NCBI GenBank assembly: GCA_000716465.1
Contig: JNWL01000032.1
Coordinates: 1-64,000, forward strand
Length of the DNA stretch: 64,000 bases
Direction of reading: 5' to 3'
Origin: Streptomyces bikiniensis
GTDB taxonomy: Bacteria > Actinomycetota > Actinomycetes > Streptomycetales > Streptomycetaceae
Position 1 is the first letter of the stretch, and each line of letters starts with the position of its first letter. The position numbers and the translations under genes are program-made. The notes under the pieces are model-generated. The model ran no database searches. It had not been told where the DNA came from and saw only the letters and a list, made by a program, of their open reading frames with translations. Below are positions 23,546 through 31,884 of the stretch, one piece after another.

Positions 23546-24283
23546 TCACGTCTTGGTCTTGTAGCCGCGGCCCCACTGCAGGCCCCAGCCGTACAGGCGG
23601 TCCAGCTCCCCCTGGAAGCCGTACACGAACCGCGCCTCGCGCCGGACCGTCAGGTCGCCCTTGACGTTCTCCAGGGAGAAGACCGCGCAGGAGCGGGCCT
23701 GCGGGGCGCGCTCGTCGAGGTCGATCTCGATCCGGGGCCCGTTGCTCGGGTAGAGCGTGACCTTGGCGTGGGTGCGGTCGAAAGCCGGCGTCTGGTCGTA
23801 GATGTAGACGAAGAACAGCAGCCGCCTGATCGCGTCCCGGTGGTCCAGATTGACGAAGATCGTCTCCCCGGAGGAGCCTCCGAAGCGGTCGTCCCCGCTC
23901 AGCTTCACGTACGGGGCGGCGTTCAGGTCGCCGAAGAAGTTGCCCAGCGGCTGCACCACGCCCTTGGAACCGTCGGCCAGCTCGTAGAGGCAGCCCAGGT
24001 CGAGGTCGACGTTGACCATGCCCTGGGTGTGGGCCTGGACGACCTCGGGCTTGAAGAACTGGGCGGGGTTGCGCAGCAGCCGGCCGCTCTGACGGGAGCG
24101 GCCCTCGATGTCGGAGGTCCGCATCCGCCAGGAGAGGTTCACCCGGAGGTTGCCGGTGGCGGCCCCCTGTTTGGTGAGCGAGACGGACGGGCGCCGTTTC
24201 GTCAGGTCGATCGCGTTCGACACGGAGTTGCCCGAGTCGAACTGGGCCGCCCTCCCCGCGAACAGGTTGTCCCAGAAGGCCAT
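23546..24283 (-). CDS. TerA/TerF-like stress protein
   Basis: A 245-residue TerD-superfamily protein of the longer, single-domain type. It opens MAFWDNLFAG, then has SVSNAIDLTKRRPSVSLTK, a core VNVDLDLGCLYELADGSKG, a strand SGETIFVNLDHRDAIRRLLF, and ends ENVKGDLTVRREARFVYGFQ. Related proteins sit in Ter loci beside TerD and DUF475. Likely cytosolic or membrane-peripheral; no enzyme motif. The ATG at 24283 gives the canonical N-terminus. It is preceded by a strong terminator hairpin of the DUF475 gene and so probably has its own promoter in the 24284-24325 stretch. Confidence 0.85.
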   Translation of the reverse strand: MAFWDNLFAGRAAQFDSGNSVSNAIDLTKRRPSVSLTKQGAATGNLRVNLSWRMRTSDIEGRSRQSGRLLRNPAQFFKPEVVQAHTQGMVNVDLDLGCLYELADGSKGVVQPLGNFFGDLNAAPYVKLSGDDRFGGSSGETIFVNLDHRDAIRRLLFFVYIYDQTPAFDRTHAKVTLYPSNGPRIEIDLDERAPQARSCAVFSLENVKGDLTVRREARFVYGFQGELDRLYGWGLQWGRGYKTKT

Positions 24284-24325
24284 GCCGCCCCCACCCCCAC
24301 CACTCGTCCGTGTCCGCACATGCCC

Positions 24326-24356
24326 GCGGGGCGGCCGGGTGCTCCGGCCGCCCCGC
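24326..24356 (-). terminator. Terminator after DUF475 gene
   Basis: A perfect 13-bp stem (24326-24338 with 24344-24356) with a 5-nt loop, 28 bp past the stop of the leftward DUF475 gene. Confidence 0.8.
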
Positions 24357-24384
24357 AGTGAAGCGTTCCTCGTTGCCGGGGGTG

Positions 24385-25524
24385 TCACACCCCCGAGGTC
24401 ACCTCTGTCTTGTCCCCCGAGGAGCCGCCCCCGGCCGCCGCGAGCGCCTTGTTGCGGCGGACGGACGACCAGAAGGACAGGGCGATCAGGACGACGCCGA
24501 TGGAACCGGTGATGAGCTCGCTGATCTCGTGCTGGACGGTGACGAGCAGGATGACGGCGAGCGCGCCGATCGCGTAGTGCGCGCCGTGCTCCAGGTAGAC
24601 GTAGTCGTCCAGGGTGCCCTCGCGGACCAGGTAGACCGTGAGCGAACGGACGTACATCGCGCCGATGCCGAGGCCGAGCGCCATCCAGAAGATGTGGTTG
24701 GTGATGGCGAAGGCGCCGATGACGCCGTCGAAGGAGAACGAGGCGTCGAGGACTTCCAGGTACAGGAACAGGAAGAACGCGGCCTTGCCGGCGAGGCCGA
24801 CCGCCGAGACGGGCTTGCCCTCGGCCTTGGCCTTCTCCTCCTCCTCGTGCTCGCGCTCCTCCTCTTCCTCCAGCTTGTTCTCGAAGAAGCCGGAGAGGCC
24901 GCCGACGATGAGGTAGGTGATCAGGCCGGCGACGCCGGAGAGCAGCACGGTCGTGGACTTGTCCACGTGGCCGGCGCTGGTGTGCGCGTGCGTCGCGAAG
25001 GTCATCGCCGTGACGAGCAGGGCGATGAGCGCGACGCAGACCGACAGCATGTCGACCTTGCCGAGCTTGGCCAGCGGGCGCTCCAGCCAGGCGAGCCACT
25101 TGTGGTCGCGGTCCTCGAAGATGAAGTCGAGGAAGATCATCAGCAGGAACATGCCGCCGAAGGCGGCGATCGCCGGGTGGGCGTCCGTGACCAGGGCCTC
25201 GTACCGCTCGGGCTCGTCCAGGGCCAGCTGGACGGCTTCGATGGGACCGACCTTGGCACTGATGGCGACGATCGCGACGGGGAAGACCAGCCGCATGCCG
25301 AAGACCGCGATCAGGATGCCGATGGTGAGGAAGATCTTCTGCCAGAAGGCGTTCATCTTCTTCAGGATTCCGGCGTTGACGACCGCGTTGTCGAAGGACA
25401 GCGAGATCTCGAGGATCGACAGGATCAGAACGACCCCGAACGCCTCCCACCCCCACTGCCAAGCGGCGAAGGCCAGGCCGAGCGCCGTGACGGCGAACGA
25501 CCAGCCGAAGGTTTTCAGAACCAC
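24385..25524 (-). CDS. DUF475 TerC-superfamily membrane protein
   Basis: A 379-residue polytopic membrane protein. The TerC-like signature LEISLSFDNAVVNAGIL (helix near 40-55) recurs in the second half as VLDASFSFDGVIGAFAIT, showing an internal duplication, and acidic residues in these helices may bind a metal. A charged coil (about 220-245, runs of Glu/Lys) separates the halves. TerC/DUF475 proteins are linked to tellurite and metal or stress responses, possibly Mn2+ efflux or metalation of exported enzymes. GTG 25524. It is encoded within the TerD cluster. Confidence 0.88.
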   Translation of the reverse strand: MVLKTFGWSFAVTALGLAFAAWQWGWEAFGVVLILSILEISLSFDNAVVNAGILKKMNAFWQKIFLTIGILIAVFGMRLVFPVAIVAISAKVGPIEAVQLALDEPERYEALVTDAHPAIAAFGGMFLLMIFLDFIFEDRDHKWLAWLERPLAKLGKVDMLSVCVALIALLVTAMTFATHAHTSAGHVDKSTTVLLSGVAGLITYLIVGGLSGFFENKLEEEEEREHEEEEKAKAEGKPVSAVGLAGKAAFFLFLYLEVLDASFSFDGVIGAFAITNHIFWMALGLGIGAMYVRSLTVYLVREGTLDDYVYLEHGAHYAIGALAVILLVTVQHEISELITGSIGVVLIALSFWSSVRRNKALAAAGGGSSGDKTEVTSGV

Positions 25525-25553
25525 TGTCTACCCCATCGTGAAATTACATGGCT

Positions 25554-26129
25554 TTACGAAACGTTGACCCCGAAGTCTAGAGCGATGCCCCTCAGCCCGG
25601 ACGCGTACCCCTGACCCACCGCCCTGAACTTCCATTCGCCGTTGTAGCGGTAGAGCTCGCCGAAGATCATCGCGGTCTCGGTGGAGGCGTCCTCGGAGAG
25701 GTCGTAGCGGGCGAGCTCCTGACCGTCCGTCTGGTTCACGACCCGGATGAAGGCGTTGCTGACCTGGCCGAAGCTCTGACCGCGGTTGTCGGCGTCGTGG
25801 ATCGAGACCGGGAAGACGATCTTGTCGCAGTGGGCCGGCACCTTGGTGAGGTCCACGACGAGGGACTCGTCGTCCCCGTCACCCTCGCCGGTGAGGTTGT
25901 CACCGGTGTGTTCGACGGATCCCTCGGGGCTGCGGAGCTGGTTGTAGAAGACGAAGTACTCGTCGCCGAGCACCCGGCCGGCCTGGCAGAGCAGGGCGCT
26001 GGCGTCGAGGTCGAAGGGGGCTCCGGTGGTGGAGCGCGCGTCCCAGCCGAGCCCGACGAGGACCTGGGTGAGGTTGGGTGCGGCCTTGGAGAGGGAGACG
26101 TTGCCTCCCTTGGCGAGCGTGACGCCCAT
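25554..26129 (-). CDS. TerD-family Ca2+-binding stress protein
   Basis: A 191-residue TerD domain protein: [33 protein letters not shown], the calcium loop [49 protein letters not shown] and [12 protein letters not shown], with full conservation of acidic ligands. TerD proteins bind Ca2+ and take part in stress, development and tellurite resistance. ATG 26129 is preceded by GGAACAG. It is tandem with the closely similar gene at 26214 and separated from it by a terminator, so the two may be expressed separately. The DUF475 gene follows 29 bp downstream. Confidence 0.93.
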   Translation of the reverse strand: MGVTLAKGGNVSLSKAAPNLTQVLVGLGWDARSTTGAPFDLDASALLCQAGRVLGDEYFVFYNQLRSPEGSVEHTGDNLTGEGDGDDESLVVDLTKVPAHCDKIVFPVSIHDADNRGQSFGQVSNAFIRVVNQTDGQELARYDLSEDASTETAMIFGELYRYNGEWKFRAVGQGYASGLRGIALDFGVNVS

Positions 26130-26162
26130 GGTTCTGTTCCTCCCCGGTGGATGATGAGGCAC

Positions 26163-26196
26163 GTCCGGCGCCGCACTTCCGAGTGCGGCGCCGGAC
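26163..26196 (-). terminator. Terminator between the two tandem terD genes
   Basis: A perfect 14-bp stem (26163-26176 with 26183-26196) with a 6-nt loop, 17 bp past the stop of the upstream TerD gene. Confidence 0.82.
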
Positions 26197-26213
26197 GGTT
26201 CGTGCGGTTCGGC

Positions 26214-26789
26214 TCAGACGTTGACGCCGAAGTCCTGCGCGATGCCGCGCAGGCCCGAGGCGTAGCCCTGGCCGACGGCGCGGAACTTCCACTCCGCGCC
26301 GTGGCGGTACAGCTCGCCGAAGACCATGGCGGTCTCGGTCGAGGCGTCCTCGGAGAGGTCGTACCGGGCGATCTCGGCGCCTCCGGCCTGGTTCACGACG
26401 CGGATGAACGCGTTGCGCACCTGGCCGAAGGACTGCTGGCGGTTCTCGGCGTCGTAGATCGAGACCGGGAAGACGATCTTGGCCACGTCGGCCGGCACGC
26501 CCGCCAGGTTGACCTTGACCTGCTCGTCGTCGCCCTCGCCCTCGCCGGTGAGGTTGTCACCGGTGTGCTCGACGGAGCCGTCGGCGCTCTTCAGGTTGTT
26601 GAAGAAGACGAAGTCCTGGTCGTTGCGGACCTTGCCCTCCTCGCTCACCAGGATGGCGCTGGCGTCGAGGTCGAAGTCCGTACCGGTGGTGGTGCGGACG
26701 TCCCAGCCCAGACCGACGGTCACGGCGGTGAGGCCAGGGGCCTCCTTGGTCAGCGAGACGTTGCCGCCCTTGCTGAGGCTGACTCCCAC
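26214..26789 (-). CDS. TerD-family Ca2+-binding stress protein (paralogue)
   Basis: A 191-residue near-twin of the neighbouring TerD protein: [37 protein letters not shown], calcium loop [13 protein letters not shown], and the same [12 protein letters not shown] ending. Start GTG 26789 is set by GGAGGGACTC immediately upstream and by family length. It heads the leftward group of terD, terD and DUF475 genes, although the hairpin after it suggests a separate transcript. The 226-bp gap to the peroxiredoxin gene holds two near-perfect 21-bp direct repeats (GGGGCCTTCCGGAACCC) and no gene. Confidence 0.93.
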   Translation of the reverse strand: MGVSLSKGGNVSLTKEAPGLTAVTVGLGWDVRTTTGTDFDLDASAILVSEEGKVRNDQDFVFFNNLKSADGSVEHTGDNLTGEGEGDDEQVKVNLAGVPADVAKIVFPVSIYDAENRQQSFGQVRNAFIRVVNQAGGAEIARYDLSEDASTETAMVFGELYRHGAEWKFRAVGQGYASGLRGIAQDFGVNV

Positions 26790-27016
26790 GAGTCCCTCCA
26801 TAGGTTTCCAGGGGCAGCGCCCCCAGTCGTGCGTTGGCATCGGATCAACGTCTGGATCCTAGTGACGGGTTCCCGGTCGAAACAGTCGATTCGCCCGGTG
26901 AATCCGAGGGTGTCGGCCCCGGCGCTCCCCCGGAACCCTCCCCGGAGACCTTCCCGGGACCCCGCCGGGGCCTTCCGGAACCCGGCCGGGGCCTTCCGGA
27001 ACCCCGCCCGGACCCC

Positions 27017-27475
27017 TCAGAGGGCTTCCAGCGCCTTCACGTAGTCGGCGGCGTCACGGGCGTCCGGCAGGGCGTTGACGACGCTCCAGCGGACGAACCC
27101 GGTCCTGTCGACGACGAAGGTGCCGCGCACCGCGCAGCCCTTCTCCTCGTCGAAGACGCCGTAGGCGCGGGAGACCTCGCCGTGCGGCCAGAAGTCGGAG
27201 AGCAGCGGGAACTCCAGGTCCTCCTGGTCGCCGAAGACGCGCAGGGTGGGCACGGAGTCGGCGGAGACGGCGAGCAGCTGGGTGCCGTCGTTGACGAAGG
27301 CCGGGAGGTGGGCGCGGAGCTCGCGCAGTTCGCCGGTGCAGACGCCGGTGAAGGCGAAGGGGTAGAAGAAGAGCAGAACGTTCTTCTCGCCGCGGAAGCC
27401 GGAGAGCCGCACGGCGCGCCCGTGGTTGTCCCTGAGCTCGAAATCCGGGGCCTCGGTGCCGACCTCGATCGCCAT
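27017..27475 (-). CDS. AhpE-type peroxiredoxin
   Basis: A 152-residue thiol peroxidase of the AhpE/1-Cys type. The peroxidatic Cys is in the motif FYPFAFTGVCTGEL near residue 46, with preceding APDFELRDNHG typical of the family. Later landmarks are LAVSADSVPTLRVFG, FPLLSDFWPHGEVSRAYG and GTFVVDRTGFVRW. It reduces hydrogen, lipid or peroxynitrite peroxides in the cytosol. The ATG 27475 is the canonical start; long upstream frames are spurious. Its location between the Ter locus and DUF3052 suggests a stress neighbourhood. Confidence 0.92.
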   Translation of the reverse strand: MAIEVGTEAPDFELRDNHGRAVRLSGFRGEKNVLLFFYPFAFTGVCTGELRELRAHLPAFVNDGTQLLAVSADSVPTLRVFGDQEDLEFPLLSDFWPHGEVSRAYGVFDEEKGCAVRGTFVVDRTGFVRWSVVNALPDARDAADYVKALEAL

Positions 27476-27620
27476 CGCGTGCGCGTCCCTCTCGACGGGG
27501 CCCGGCCCCGGGACGACGGAACCCGGGCCCTGGGCCGAAACGGTGAACCCCACCCTACGCCCGCCCTCGGAGGCCCTTGCCCGGGAGCCCGTGGCCGTGC
27601 GCGGAGGCGCGCCCCGTACG

Positions 27621-27663
27621 ACGCGGAGGCCCCCGCCGGACCGGTCCGGCGGAGGCCTCCGCG
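27621..27663 (-). terminator. Terminator after DUF3052 gene
   Basis: A long palindrome with outer arms ACGCGGAGGC / GCCTCCGCGT and inner arms GCCGGA / TCCGGC, 8 bp past the stop of the leftward DUF3052 gene. Confidence 0.75.
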
Positions 27664-27671
27664 TGGGTGGT

Positions 27672-28094
27672 TCAGCGCTTCGGGGTCGCCAGGCGGGTGC
27701 CCGCCCAGTCCTTGGCGACGACGATGCTCTTGGTCTGGGAGAGACCAGCGGTCTGCGCGGCATCGTTGATGTCGCTCGGCTCGATGTAGCCGTCGCGGCC
27801 GGTCTTCGGCGTCAGCAGCCAGATCACGCCGCCGTCCTCCAGAAGACTGATGGCGTCCACCAGTGCGTCGGTGAGATCGCCGTCCTCGTCGCGGAACCAC
27901 AGGACGACGCCGTCGGCGACGTCGTCGTAGTCCTCGTCCACGAGATCGGCCCCGATGATGGACTCGATGCCTTCACGGAGATCCTGGTCGACGTCGTCGT
28001 CGTAGCCGATCTCCTGGACCACCTGTCCGGGCTCGAACCCCAGCCTCGACGCCGGGTTGGTCCGCTCCTCCGCGTGGTCCGCGGTCGCGCTCAC
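27672..28094 (-). CDS. DUF3052 family protein
   Basis: A 140-residue acidic cytosolic protein: LGFEPGQVVQEIGYDDDVDQ, IIGADLVDEDYDDVADGVVL, LVDAISLLEDGGVIWLLTPK and TAGLSQTKSIVVAKDWAGTR. This is the DUF3052 family, restricted to Actinobacteria and of unknown function; the S-adenosylmethionine-like strand order seen in it is only suggestive. GTG 28094 follows GGAGG at about 8 nt. It is divergent from aceE across a 416-bp intergenic region, an arrangement I recall as conserved in Streptomyces. Confidence 0.88.
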   Translation of the reverse strand: MSATADHAEERTNPASRLGFEPGQVVQEIGYDDDVDQDLREGIESIIGADLVDEDYDDVADGVVLWFRDEDGDLTDALVDAISLLEDGGVIWLLTPKTGRDGYIEPSDINDAAQTAGLSQTKSIVVAKDWAGTRLATPKR

Positions 28095-28409
28095 GGCTTG
28101 CCTCCTGCTCATTCGGAAAATGCTGTGGGCCGCGCGTGTGCGCGCGGCGCTGGCCGTAGTCCACACGTGCCGGGGCGGATCGCGCAAGTACCCGGCCCCG
28201 GAGACCGCCGAAACGGTGACGTTTGGGGCCGTCTCGCCGCAACTTCCGGCACCGTGGGACCCCCTCCGTCATCGGGTGCGGACGGTTCGTCCTCTTTCGA
28301 GGACTTCTGCGTCTTCAGTCTGCCGAACGCCCGGACGAAACGCATGCGCGGGTTGGGCGTAAGGTTGCGATTTGACCAGACCCTGGCACCCGGAGGGCGC
28401 CCTCGGGGG

Positions 28410-28423
28410 TTACCCCTCGGTAA
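28410..28423. promoter_or_regulatory. Inverted repeat in the aceE upstream region
   Basis: TTACC-CCTC-GGTAA lies 88 bp before the aceE start, inside the 416-bp gap 28095-28510. TTGACC at 28371 and the AT-richer patch TAAAGATG near 28421 could be parts of the promoter. No gene is seen in the gap. Confidence 0.4.
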
Positions 28424-28510
28424 AGATGACGTCCGGTGTCGGCGGGGTACACGATGGAGATCCCGACCATGCCGTGGCCCCGTGACCACCCCGAACAGCG
28501 AAGGAAGAGC

Positions 28511-31243
28511 GTGGCTCCCGGATCCGATCGCAACCCGATCATCATTGGCGGCCTTCCCAGCCAGGTCCCGGACTTCGATCCGGAAGAGACCCAGGAATGG
28601 CTCGACTCCCTCGACGCTGCCGTCGACGAGCGGGGCCGGGCGCGCGCCCGCTACCTCATGCTCCGCCTGATCGAGCGCGCCCGCGAGAAGCGCGTGGCCG
28701 TGCCCGAGATGCGCAGCTCGGACTACGTCAACACCATCGCCACCAAGGACGAGCCCTTCTTCCCCGGCAACGAGGAGATCGAGCGCAAGGTCCTCAACGC
28801 CACCCGGTGGAACGCGGCCGTGATGGTCTCGCGCGCCCAGCGCCCGGGCATCGGCGTCGGCGGCCACATCGCCACCTTCGCCTCCTCGGCCTCCCTCTAC
28901 GACGTCGGCTTCAACCACTTCTTCCGCGGCAAGGACGAGGGCGACGGCGGCGACCAGATCTTCTTCCAGGGCCACGCCTCCCCCGGCATCTACGCCCGCG
29001 CGTACCTGCTGGACCGGCTGAACGAGGCCCAGCTCGACGGCTTCCGCCAGGAGAGGTCGAAGTTCCCGAACGGCCTCTCCTCCTATCCGCACCCGCGGCT
29101 GATGCCGGACTTCTGGGAGTTCCCGACGGTGTCGATGGGCCTCGGCCCGCTCGGCGCGATCTACCAGGCCCGGATGAACCGCTACATGGAGGCGCGCGGC
29201 ATCGCCGACACCTCCAAGTCGCACGTGTGGGCGTTCCTCGGCGACGGCGAGATGGACGAGGTGGAGTCCCTCGGCCAGCTGTCCATCGCGGCCCGCGAGG
29301 GCCTGGACAACCTCACCTTCGTCGTCAACTGCAACCTCCAGCGGCTCGACGGCCCGGTGCGCGGCAACGGCAAGATCATCCAGGAGCTGGAGTCGATCTT
29401 CCGGGGCAACGGCTGGAACGTCATCAAGCTGATCTGGGACCGCTCCTGGGACCCGCTGCTCGCGCAGGACCGGGACGGCATCCTGGTCAACAAGCTGAAC
29501 ACCACCCCGGACGGGCAGTTCCAGACGTACGCCACGGAGACCGGCGGCTACATCCGGGACCACTTCTTCGGCGACGACCACCGGCTGCGGGCCATGGTCG
29601 AGGGCATGTCGGACCAGCAGGTCCTGCACCTGGGCCGCGGAGGCCACGACCACCGGAAGATCTACGCGGCCTACGCGGCGGCGAAGGCCCACGCCGGCCA
29701 GCCGACCGTGATCCTCGCGCAGACCGTCAAGGGCTGGACGCTGGGCCCGAACTTCGAGGGCCGCAACGCGACCCACCAGATGAAGAAGCTGACGGTCGAC
29801 GACCTCAAGCGCTTCCGCGACCGGCTGCACATCCCGATCACGGACAAGCAGCTGGAGGAGGGCCTGCCCCCGTACTACCACCCGGGCCGGGACTCCGAGG
29901 AGATCCAGTACATGCACGACCGCCGCAAGGCGCTCGGCGGGTACGTGCCGACCCGGGTCGTGCGGGCGAAGCCGCTGGAGCTCCCCGACGACAAGGCCTA
30001 CGCGGCGGCCAGGAAGGGCTCGGGCCAGCAGTCGATCGCCACCACCATGGCGTTCGTCCGCATCCTGAAGGACCTCATGCGGGACAAGGAGATCGGCAAG
30101 CGCTTCGTGCTGATCGCCCCCGACGAGTACCGCACCTTCGGCATGGACGCGTTCTTCCCGAGCGCCAAGATCTACAACCCGCTGGGCCAGCAGTACGAGG
30201 CGGTGGACCGCGAACTCCTCCTCGCCTACAAGGAGTCGCCGACCGGCCAGATGCTGCACGACGGCATCTCCGAGGCCGGCTGCACGGCCTCGCTGATCGC
30301 CGCCGGCTCCGCGTACGCCACGCACGGCGAGCCGCTGATCCCGGTGTACGTCTTCTACTCGATGTTCGGCTTCCAGCGGACCGGCGACCAGTTCTGGCAG
30401 ATGGCCGACCAGCTGGCGCGCGGCTTCGTCCTCGGTGCCACCGCCGGTCGCACGACGCTGACCGGCGAGGGCCTCCAGCACGCGGACGGACACTCCCACC
30501 TCCTCGCTTCCACCAACCCGGCCTGCATCGCCTACGACCCGGCGTTCGGCTTCGAGATCGCGCACATCGTCAAGGACGGCCTGCGCCGGATGTACGGCCC
30601 CGAGGCCGAGGACGTCTTCTACTACCTGACCGTCTACAACGAGCCGATCCAGCACCCGGCCGAGCCGGAGGACGTGGACGTGGAGGGCATCCTCCAGGGC
30701 ATCCACCGCTTCAGGCCGGCCGAGTCGGGCGCGATCCCGGCGCAGATCCTGGCCTCCGGCGTCGGCGTGCCGTGGGCGATCGAGGCCCAGCGGATCCTCG
30801 CCGAGGAGTGGAACGTGCGGGCCGACGTCTGGTCCGCCACCTCCTGGACCGAGCTGCGCCGCGAGGCCGTGGCCGTCGAGGAGCACAACCTGCTCCACCC
30901 GGACGAGGAGCAGCGCGTCCCGTACGTGACGCGCAAGCTCCAGGGCGCCGAGGGCCCGTTCGTGGCGGTCTCGGACTGGATGCGCGCGGTGCCGGACCAG
31001 ATCTCCCGCTGGGTCCCCGGCACGTACACCTCGCTGGGCGCGGACGGCTTCGGCTTCGCGGACACGCGCGGCGCGGCCCGGCGCTACTTCCACATCGACG
31101 CCCAGTCGATCGTGCTCGCGGTCCTCACCGAGCTGGCCCGGGAGGGCAAGGTCGAGCGGTCGGCCCTGAAGCAGGCCGTGGACCGCTACCAGCTGCTCGA
31201 CGTGGCGGCGGCGGACCCGGGCGCGGCGGGCGGCGACGCGTGA
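28511..31243 (+). CDS. aceE: Pyruvate dehydrogenase E1 component, homodimeric
   Basis: A 910-residue E1 subunit of the pyruvate dehydrogenase complex, which decarboxylates pyruvate with thiamine diphosphate. Early text [20 protein letters not shown] and [20 protein letters not shown] are highly conserved. The TPP-binding motif GDGEMDE starts near residue 244 and extends to the [14 protein letters not shown] segment. Later come [32 protein letters not shown] and [20 protein letters not shown] 28511 is set by the GGAAGAGC ribosome-binding site and by the usual N-terminus; in-frame codons further upstream do not match the family. It ends at a terminator and is expressed alone. Confidence 0.95.
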   Translation: MAPGSDRNPIIIGGLPSQVPDFDPEETQEWLDSLDAAVDERGRARARYLMLRLIERAREKRVAVPEMRSSDYVNTIATKDEPFFPGNEEIERKVLNATRWNAAVMVSRAQRPGIGVGGHIATFASSASLYDVGFNHFFRGKDEGDGGDQIFFQGHASPGIYARAYLLDRLNEAQLDGFRQERSKFPNGLSSYPHPRLMPDFWEFPTVSMGLGPLGAIYQARMNRYMEARGIADTSKSHVWAFLGDGEMDEVESLGQLSIAAREGLDNLTFVVNCNLQRLDGPVRGNGKIIQELESIFRGNGWNVIKLIWDRSWDPLLAQDRDGILVNKLNTTPDGQFQTYATETGGYIRDHFFGDDHRLRAMVEGMSDQQVLHLGRGGHDHRKIYAAYAAAKAHAGQPTVILAQTVKGWTLGPNFEGRNATHQMKKLTVDDLKRFRDRLHIPITDKQLEEGLPPYYHPGRDSEEIQYMHDRRKALGGYVPTRVVRAKPLELPDDKAYAAARKGSGQQSIATTMAFVRILKDLMRDKEIGKRFVLIAPDEYRTFGMDAFFPSAKIYNPLGQQYEAVDRELLLAYKESPTGQMLHDGISEAGCTASLIAAGSAYATHGEPLIPVYVFYSMFGFQRTGDQFWQMADQLARGFVLGATAGRTTLTGEGLQHADGHSHLLASTNPACIAYDPAFGFEIAHIVKDGLRRMYGPEAEDVFYYLTVYNEPIQHPAEPEDVDVEGILQGIHRFRPAESGAIPAQILASGVGVPWAIEAQRILAEEWNVRADVWSATSWTELRREAVAVEEHNLLHPDEEQRVPYVTRKLQGAEGPFVAVSDWMRAVPDQISRWVPGTYTSLGADGFGFADTRGAARRYFHIDAQSIVLAVLTELAREGKVERSALKQAVDRYQLLDVAAADPGAAGGDA

Positions 31244-31262
31244 GCCGTACCCCGTGAGGGGG

Positions 31263-31303
31263 GCCGAGGGGCGGTGGGACCGGTGGTTCCGCCGCCCCTC
31301 GGC
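31263..31303 (+). terminator. Terminator after aceE
   Basis: GCCGAGGGGCGG (31263-31274) pairs with CCGCCCCTCGGC (31292-31303) around a 17-nt loop, 20 bp past the aceE stop; CGCTTTCC follows. Confidence 0.75.
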
Positions 31304-31340
31304 GCTTTCCGGGCCCCCGTCCCGCCGCTTCCCGCCGCTC

Positions 31341-31727
31341 CTACCGCTCCCAGATCTTGAACGCTCTGATCTGGTGGGGCGACTGCGGCACCCAGGTCCC
31401 CTTCCCCGGATAGGTCTCGAATTCGCCCGTCTCCCCGCACTCGGCGGACTGGTAGGTGGTGACCGGCCGCCCGGTGCGGTTCGCGAGGGACTGGGCCGGG
31501 GCGCCGGCCGGCAGGACGACGCAGCTGTCGACGTCGGTCGTGGCCAGCTCGTGCGTCTGGACCCTGCCCTTGAAGTCGGGCTTGGGCCAGAGGCAGAGCT
31601 GCCCGGGGCCGCAGGCACCGAGCTTCGGCCCCGAGGCGGCGGGTGCGGCCGTGGCCGGCAGGGCGGTGAGGAGCAGGACCGCCAGGACGGCGGTCGTCAG
31701 AAGTCGCTTCGTATACAGGTCGCGCAT
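31341..31727 (-). CDS. Secreted peptidase inhibitor, family I36
   Basis: A 128-residue exported protein. Residues 1-28 form a signal peptide (TTAVLAVLLLTALPATAAPA). The mature part is a beta/gamma-crystallin-like I36 inhibitor: CGPGQLCLWPKPDFKGRVQ, VDSCVVLPAGAPAQSLANRT and a final QIRAFKIWER, with four Cys for two disulfides. I36 inhibitors (for example the Streptomyces metalloprotease inhibitor SMPI) block extracellular metalloproteases. It runs leftward and is convergent with aceE. Confidence 0.82.
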   Translation of the reverse strand: MRDLYTKRLLTTAVLAVLLLTALPATAAPAASGPKLGACGPGQLCLWPKPDFKGRVQTHELATTDVDSCVVLPAGAPAQSLANRTGRPVTTYQSAECGETGEFETYPGKGTWVPQSPHQIRAFKIWER

Positions 31728-31825
31728 GGCACTGAACCCCCGGTTTCGTCACTCTCTGTGATCAGAACTCTGCCGGAGGTCACCCCCCGTTGAGAAGAGG
31801 GCCAAAGCTTCTTCACCCGAACGGG

Positions 31826-31864
31826 CGACGGCCCCTTCCGGACCGGATCCGGAAGGGGCCGTCG
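31826..31864. terminator. Terminator between I36 inhibitor and MFS genes
   Basis: A perfect 16-bp stem (31826-31841 with 31849-31864) with a 7-nt loop, 21 bp past the stop of the leftward MFS gene. Confidence 0.85.
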
Positions 31865-31884
31865 GGAGAAGGCGGACGCGCAGG

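Noticed and set aside
28109..31618. A 1169-codon minus-strand frame across aceE
   Set aside because: It is antisense to the clear AceE protein and has composition-driven Arg/Val/Asp strings without motifs.
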